Source: Archilochus colubris (Eukaryota; Chordata; Aves; Apodiformes; Trochilidae). Taken from it: a stretch of 64,000 nt of DNA. Where the stretch lies: positions 3,162,001 through 3,226,000 of the forward strand of contig CM041108.1 in assembly GCA_023079485.1 (NCBI GenBank), in the 5' to 3' direction. Shown here piece after piece: positions 57,241 to 64,000 of this stretch (its first letter is position 1; every line of letters starts with the position of its first letter). Position numbers and translations under genes: made by a program. The notes beneath the pieces were generated by a model, which did no database searches, was not told where the DNA came from, and saw only the letters and a program-made list of their open reading frames with translations.

Positions 57241-58139
57241 AAAGAAAATTTTCCCTAAGAAAATGAGGATCTTGGCTTTCTGAGGTAGCAGGAGGTTGGT
57301 AGCTGAACACCCAAGGCTCTCAAACCCCTTTTCTGGGTAGATGCACAAACTCTGCAACTCCACATCCCGAGTGAGCACCCACCAGTCTCAGAGCCCTAAA
57401 AATACATTGCAGAAGAGCCAATTGCCCCTGGGACAGCTTGGGATTCCACATTCACACCAGCTTGTTGAACATATCCTTTTGGAACCAACCTTTCCAGGTG
57501 GGAAGGCAGCACAGCCCCCCTCATCTGCAGCTGGAAGAGAAGGGGGGGGGGGGGAGCATGATGGGAGCATCAAATCCAGAGCAGCATCTTAGCTGAATAT
57601 CCAAGCATCCTGGAATGGTGCTTCCCAAGCCAAGGAGCTGGTTGTGATGGGAATCAGGCAGCTTTCCTGACAATTAAATATTTTCTCAGTGCAATGCAGG
57701 TGGAAGCTGCCTGCACCTGGGGCTGGGCATGGAGCTGGGCTCAGGAGTGCTGCCAGGGGAATTAGGGGATGCTCGTGGCTTCCCTGGATTTTTCCACCAG
57801 CCTCCCTGCCTCAGAAGGTGATATCAGGAATCACTTCCAGGCTCTCTACGGCTTCTCACAACCCTTTTCCAAAATATCTTCTGGGGGAAATAAAAAAAAA
57901 ATAAAGAAAACAAGAGCCAGCCCTGGCTACCAAAGGGCCTCAACACAGGACAAACCCTGGTTGTGCAGAAAAAAATCTGACTTAATTCAATTCCTGGCCA
58001 CCAAAGGCATCCCAAACCCTGGCTAATGACCTCTCCCATCATTAGGCATTAATCAGGTTCAAGTGCTGATTTCACAGGACTTCTGGAAGTGAGTGGGTTC
58101 CCTGGCCTGGCCGTGGGCTCCTCCAGACCTCTCTCTCTC
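57241..58139. other. Unique sequence with a G-run
   Basis: Thirteen consecutive G at 57542-57554. A-rich patch near 57888-57905. No gene. Confidence 0.4.
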
Positions 58140-58390
58140 TTCATCAGAGTTACTGTTTTGGGTAATGATGAAGCAGGGGAATTGATTTGAAGCCTAATGA
58201 ATAATCAGCCACCATCAATAATTGTAATCACTAATCTGGTGCAATTAGAGGCAATTATAATAAATGCAATTTCCTCCCGAGCTGCTAACGAACTGCAAAA
58301 ATATGAATTGACTTGAACTGGCTGCCTGTGATTTATGCAGCCACAAGATCAAGGATCCCATTATACCAACAAAGGCTCTTAAAGAGGCAG
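58140..58390. promoter_or_regulatory. Candidate conserved regulatory block
   Basis: The densest homeodomain-type motif cluster in the window: GGTAATGATG, GCCTAATGAATAATCAGCC, CATCAATAATTGTAATCAC, CTAATCTGG, GCAATTAGAGGCAATTATAA and GCTGCTAACG within about 130 bases. No repeat or credible coding frame. Strong candidate enhancer, but conservation and activity are untested. Confidence 0.38.
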
Positions 58391-59229
58391 AGAAGTTGAT
58401 TTGTTGCCCTTTTCCATCCCACCCTTCCCAAAAAGCCATCAAACTTCACCAAAAGTCCTAAAGTTGCACCATAAAAAGGAGGAAATCTGTTTTGTTTGTT
58501 TGTTTGTTTGTTTTTTCCCTCTTTTTTACATCCCATCCCATCCAGGTGGGTACAATTACAAACCAGGGCATGGAGGTGCCATGCATGGAGAGATTGCCAC
58601 CTATTGGCACATCCATTTGGGAGATGATGGAGGAGATAGCATCATCTGCAGATACAGATCAGCACTTCCAGCAGCAGGTCCTTGTCAGTTTGGAGATGAA
58701 GCAGCAGATTTCAAGTTGCCTATTATCTTTACCACCCTGTGAAAGGCACTATTTCAAAGTACCTTTTAATTTCAAGTGCCCAGGAGGACACACACAGCCT
58801 CAGTTTGAAGAGGTGATAAGCTCAAGAGGGGGATTTTAGAGGGGTTTTTGAGATGAAAAGGGAGCTTACGAGCACTTTTTCCTCCCCCAACACAACACAA
58901 GGTGAAAGATCTTTGAAGAAAAGCACAAACCTCTTCTCAAAAAAGAAGAGCTGGAGAGTTGAACACCAAAAATGGGCCATTTCAGGGATTTCTCCATCAA
59001 TCTGGGGAACTCAGCAAAACCAGCTTTTGCCAATAAAAGGTTTGACTCCTACAGAAGCCTTCCTGAGGTAGATCTGTGTTAGATTTCCAAGCTCAAAACC
59101 TACTTGAGGATGCACCAGGAGGCAAGAGCTGTCACAAACACTGCTTTTCTGTCACCTGTCACTCCTGAGGCTGGAGGGACATTACAGCATCCTGATTGAA
59201 GATGCAGATGAGTTGCCCTCCACGAGCAA
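58391..59229. other. Unique sequence, no gene
   Basis: A short (TTTG)n tract at about 58490-58511. No gene recognised. Short frames of about 113 codons at 58.4-58.8 kb overlap in two frames without domain character. Confidence 0.4.
58490..58511. repeat. (TTTG)n microsatellite
   Basis: About five TTTG units. Confidence 0.85.
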
Positions 59230-59480
59230 CCCCCCGACTCAATCCCAGCTATAATTTTCCTCTGAGTCAATAGCTTCCCCTCTCCTGTCAGTAAATCTTG
59301 CTCCTCACCCCCCCAGAAATCAATAGCTGCCTATTATTGGTCTGTAATTGTTACAAAAATTTAATCAAGGGTCAATAAAAGAGAGGAACAAGTCTATTCT
59401 AGCAGCACAACAATCCCAAACACAACGTATGTCACTGACCAATTAGCCACTCCTCTGGAGTTTTGCTAATATTATTTATT
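59230..59480. promoter_or_regulatory. Candidate conserved regulatory block
   Basis: AT-rich with GCTATAATTTTCC, GAAATCAATAGCTGCC, TATTATTGGTCTGTAATTG, AATTTAATCAAGGGTCAATA and GCTAATATTATTTATTATTTG. No repeat or coding frame. Motif and composition argument only. Confidence 0.3.
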
Positions 59481-62400
59481 ATTTGGGCAACTGCAATGCC
59501 CAGAGGACTCAATCTCAGCTTTGCAGGCAAAGCTCTGGAGGTAAAACACTGCCCAAACTGCTTGCAAGGCAGAGAACCAACTATTTTATAGAGAACCAGG
59601 TACAAAGTGCTGTCAAAAATGAGCACTGCTAGAAAATCAGGTCCAAAATTAATCACTAAGTGAGCTCTGAGAAATTAAAAGAGAAATGAGATGCTTATTC
59701 CTGTCGGAAAAAAAAAAGTCAGTGGTAACTTGTAGAAGTTGGTGATGTTTCCTCTGGGTGTATTTTGGAAACTGGGTTTCTGTGCAAAATGACTGCTTCT
59801 GTGGAGATTATTTGGATCAAATTCTTCTTTAAAAAGGAAAAGAAAAAAAAAATTTAGGAGAGAAAAGGATTAAAAAATCCTTTGTAATTTCCACCCGAAG
59901 CAGTTCCAGGAGGATTTGCTCTCCATTCTTCATTTGGGGATGTCTTGCAGTGAAAAAAGAGGAGAGGAAAGATAGCAGGGAAATAAAAGCAAGTCTCAAT
60001 ATCTTTAAAAAAAAAAAAAAAAAAAAGAAAAAAGAAATAATTGTCATTTCTGACCTGTGCCAGTCCTTGCTGATAATTTCTGAGGAGAGGATTGAAGGGA
60101 CTGAGAAGCTTTCCCACAGGTGCCCTGTCCCACATTGACACTTGAAAAAAAAATCAGATTTCTCCTTTCCTATATGTTTGGAGAAGCTCTGGCCTGGAGC
60201 TCTCTCCTGCCAGATTCCCCACTTGCCTTCTGCTCTTTAAAACTCACATTTTCAAGCTTCCCATAAATCCAGCATGTTTATTCCATCCTCATCAACCCAG
60301 GGATGGAAGCAGCAGGCAGGGATTGTGCCACAGACCTGCCCAGAGCTCAGAGGGGTAAAAACCTCTAATGTTATTTATGAGAACCCTTTGGGAAGTGAGC
60401 TGAGAAAGTCTGGGGCTCCCTTTTGCTTCTCTCCTTCTCCAAAGCACCTCTTCTGTTGATGTCTGCTTCCAACCAACCCTTCAAATACACAGAGGCTAAA
60501 AATCTCCCAACTACTCTATTCCCACCTGCACACCCCACATCCCCCCCCAGAGACTGTATTTGTGCTACAGGGTTTTATGCCTCAAAAAATTCACCAAAAC
60601 CATCACAGAAAACCACGGAGAAAACAAAAAAAGAACTCCAAAACCCCCCCAAAACATCACCTTAACAGATTCTATTTAATTAGCCAGCAACAAATGCTGC
60701 TGCTGCTGCTACCCTAAAGATGCAGGAGCAGCATCCAAGCCCTTGCATCCTCTGCTGAAATTTCCAATTGTAAAACATTCTTCCCCCTGCGGCACCAAAC
60801 AAGTAATAAATATGGAAATCTGTGAAGCCAGAGAAAACAGGGACTCTGCTGGCTCATGCCAACAAAGTATGGTGTGGCTTGGGAAGGAAATGAGAGGGTT
60901 TATTCCCTGACTGAGCTGTGATAAACTCCTGATGGGTCCCTCTTACTGCTTACAGGGATACAGGGAGGGAGATGGGAGGTGGGTGCCCTGCCAAGCATCC
61001 TCACCTCCTCAAACTCATCCCATCCTGAGTTTATAGATTTCACTCTCCTGTTCAACTGGTGCCAGTGAGATTTCCCACCAGAGACCACCACGGGTCAGCT
61101 AATCCCTGATTAAAACGATATTGCCTTTGCTCACTCGTGTATTTATCACTTTGTCATCTCCCCAGGAACTCTGCAGTTCCTTCCTGCCATGGCAGAAACA
61201 GCCAAAACCCCCAAAAAGCTTTTCCAGGGCCATTCCTCACTGCACACATCTAAGCACAAAGCCTCCCCCCACCTGAGGACAGAACAAAACCCTTCATTTG
61301 CTGCACGTTTGTAAAAACTCAGCTGTGTTTCAAATCAGACCCAAAGCAGTTTGAAGTTTTCTCTGAACATTTTTGCTGCCGGGCAACTGAAACATTTCAT
61401 TTGCACCAAACAATTTCTGTTTGCTTCAGTTTTTCCCTGCCTTCAAATTCTATATTGTGAGATGTAATCAGAGGAGTGAACCTAAAGCAATTAAAGAAAT
61501 AGCCTGGGATTCACAGACAGTCATTGATACCAATCAGTTTCGAGAAGGTCTGGGAACACAACCTGCACAAGATTTCATTTTCTAGAGTGGGTTTGGGGTT
61601 GTATTCCTTAAGTGGAATTAGAGCTCAGATATGTCCACATTTGCATACAAGAAATGACAAGGATGCTCTAGAGAAGACCCAAAGTGCTGAGCACGTGCAT
61701 GGCTGAGCTTCAGCACTATGTGATGCTTCTTAATGCAACTCTGATTTATTTCCTGGAGCCTGAGGATCAAGTTTGAGCCTTACTCAGCCTCCTGCCCTTT
61801 CCTTGCTCATCACTACCTTTATCTCCTCCTCCCAGAACTCCCCTTTACACCAGGTGAACACCCCCAAACCACCTTCTCCATGTAAGCAGCCACCCCGCTA
61901 ATCACAAAGCAGCTTATTTTTAATTGTGTTGAGACCAAATTGTTATTTAAACTTCAGATTGCACCATTCTCCCCCAAGACCCTTTTAATTCCTCCCAGAT
62001 GTTAATTACATTGAACCACAAAGCTGAAAAAAAAAAAAAAATAAAATCTCAGGCTGGCTGAAGAAAAAGGCCCCTCCAGTCAGATCCTGATGTGGAATCG
62101 ATGCAGGCACTGGAGACCCATTGACACCCACCCAGTTTTGGGCATGGGAACCTCATGTTTCTCTACACTACCAAAGAATCTAGATGATTATAAAGGTCTA
62201 ATTCCCTTTGTTTGTTTGTTTTTTTACATAGAATTCCAAGTCTAAGCTCCACTGACTTGTAATGAAAGCTTCTGCAGAAGCCTCCAGCCCACCAGGCTGT
62301 TGTACCCTGGGTGTCTGCACCTTTGCCCTCAAACTTGTCTCCCCATTCATTTCTTTTTGCAGCTGATGAGGATGCTGGAGCCACACAAGATTTATCTGGG

Positions 62401-64000
62401 TAGATTTGGCAGCATTTTCATATTTATTTGGAAGCAGATGATATAAATTGAATTGTGGGCTCCTTCCATCAGGACATGTTAGCAGCTCACGCAAGAATAA
62501 TGCTTTTCTATTAAATTTGTACATGGGAAGCAGGACTTGCACCTCACGTCATCATTTCAGAACTGTTTGAGAGTTTCTTCTACTGAATTACTTTGTTGTG
62601 GTTTGGTTTTTTTCTTTTTTGGCATTTTGGTGGCTGACTTGATAACCCTTAGGATATGAAAGAGGATGTGAAAAGCAGAGAGAAAACACTGCTCTTCCTT
62701 CTCCTCCCCATCAGGGTTCAGCAGCAGATGTAACCCTTAACAAATTGATTTGTCAGAAGGAGAGAGGCAGCACATGGTACTAAGGAATTATGAATTACTA
62801 GGAAGCTTTTAAAAGTGGAAAAATTGATACCTATAAACCACGGGCAAAACACTGCTGGGCCTCGATGCCAAACCCGTTGGGATTTGCAATGCCTTTGCCC
62901 AGTGCTACAACACAGGTCCTGCCAGGCTTCACTCTGGCATCACTCCAGTTAGAACAGAGCCAGTCTCTGTTTTTCTGTCCCATTCCCACAGCAAACTATC
63001 CAGAGGGATGCTCCAGTTCTGATTCCCCTCCTGCTCATCACGGCTCTTCACAAATCAAAAGTATTCCACATTTATCCATCTCCTCTCCAATCTCAGCTCT
63101 CCTCTCATCTGCTTGGCCTTGCAGGAAGCTCGTTAAACAATTCATTGAAAGTGCCTGGAATATAATGAGCAGCAGGAGGATTTGGTGGGCTGGAGCCAGC
63201 AGGCAGATGGGGCTGTGCAGCCCCGGGGGTTTTGAAGAGCTGAGGTGTTCAGGATGCCCCCAAACCCCACATCTGGAAGCAGCTTTCTCCTGCTCCGAGC
63301 CATACGGAGCTGCTTGCATCCCTGGGCAGACAAGTTTACTGATTCCTCTACCTCCTGCTGGTAGAGAGCTGGTTGCTCAGAAAAAAAGGAATAATGAAAA
63401 GGAAGAGGAATATAAGACAGCAGGATGAAGCCCAGGGGAGCTGGGGCACTGCCAGGTAACATCCTGACCTCCTCCTGCAACAAACTGCAGGCATCGGGGA
63501 GCTGCCTGCTCCCGGGATGCTCCCAGGGCTGCCTCCTGTATCTCCTGGCTCTCCTCTACAATTCCCTTCTTACACCCCCTCCCATCCAACTCTTAGGAAA
63601 GCAGGCAGCACCTTGAACTTCTCCAAAAGCCCACTGAGCACCTGCACATCACCTGCTCAGGCCACCAGCTCCAAATGCCACCACATGCTTTGCCACCATC
63701 CCCAAATCACCCTCTTCCAGCAGCTCTTTAGCCACAGAGACAGAGAGGGGGGCATCCTGGGGAAGGTCTTTCTACCCCACCAGCCTTTCCTAGGACCCAG
63801 CCAAGTGTCCAGCACTGCCTGTCCCAGCTCTGCCCAGAGAGAAGAGACCTGAGCACACTTCATTCACACCACATTAACTCCACCTCCACAATCCCTGCAA
63901 GAAACAAGAGTTTAGCCTAATATGTATTTAAAGATCGAATGTATGTATATATTTCCAAATATCTGCCACCCAGACACACAGCTACTTCACTTCCAGACAT
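59481..64000. other. Unique sequence with simple repeats, no gene
   Basis: A-run at about 60007-60026, short (CTG)n near 60695-60711, A-run near 62026-62040 and (TTTG) near 62208-62222. AT-richer patches that could be regulatory lie at 61095-61165, 61300-61520, 61900-61985 and 62400-62520. The 187-codon frame at 62865-63428 has no recognised domain and overlaps open minus-strand frames. No gene called up to the window edge. Confidence 0.4.

Noticed and set aside
1..64000. tRNA, rRNA or snRNA genes
   Set aside because: I looked for A- and B-box pairs (GGTTCGANTCC type) and familiar small-RNA sequences and found none. A covariance-model scan would be needed to exclude diverged copies.

Overview
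This window looks like non-coding bird DNA. The evidence is seven 3' fragments of CR1 LINE retrotransposons. Five belong to one very homogeneous subfamily, and most of them end in the octamer motif ATTCTATG typical of avian CR1. There are also ancient MIR/CORE-SINE-like remnants, an LTR-retrotransposon solo LTR, and a GC-moderate, CpG-poor background broken by AT-rich islands. I can say bird (Aves) with good confidence but cannot name the order. I found no convincing protein-coding gene, tRNA, rRNA, CRISPR array or prokaryotic feature. Nearly all long open frames are explained by tandem repeats with no stop codons, by CR1 fragments, or by chance.

Layout. Positions 1-13.8 kb: unique sequence with an old MIR-like fragment (2.34-2.46 kb), a sense-strand CR1 (3.57-4.07 kb), a purine-rich minisatellite (6.0-6.25 kb), an AT-rich island (9.4-9.7 kb), and a pair of splice-bounded open segments (9.76-10.10 and 10.48-10.59 kb) that join in frame. 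13.8-30 kb: an old CR1, then three antisense CR1 copies (16.8, 26.4 and 29.6 kb), a 19-20 bp minisatellite (21.4 kb) and several AT-rich islands. 30-39 kb: a MIR fragment, AT-rich islands, an antisense CR1 whose 3' end abuts a long T/A run (35.7 kb), and a 339-bp tandem duplication whose second copy was later split by a 304-bp solo LTR with a 6-bp target duplication (38.1-39.1 kb). 39-45 kb: the most repeat-rich part, with a 489-bp (GGAT)n array, a 37-unit 20-bp minisatellite, and a second (GGAT)n array. Both GGAT arrays carry the same 52-bp hairpin-forming tail on the same side. 45-64 kb: mostly unique sequence with AT-rich islands, one old CR1 (56.9 kb) and scattered microsatellites.

The AT-rich islands with dense TAAT/ATTA motifs, set in a CpG-poor background without genes, fit a gene desert or large intron carrying developmental enhancers. 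That is inference: conservation cannot be measured from one sequence. The best candidates for something undescribed are the paired GGAT arrays with the shared hairpin tail (40.35-40.89 and 44.77-44.89 kb), the duplication plus LTR locus at 38.1-39.1 kb, and the candidate exon pair near 10 kb.
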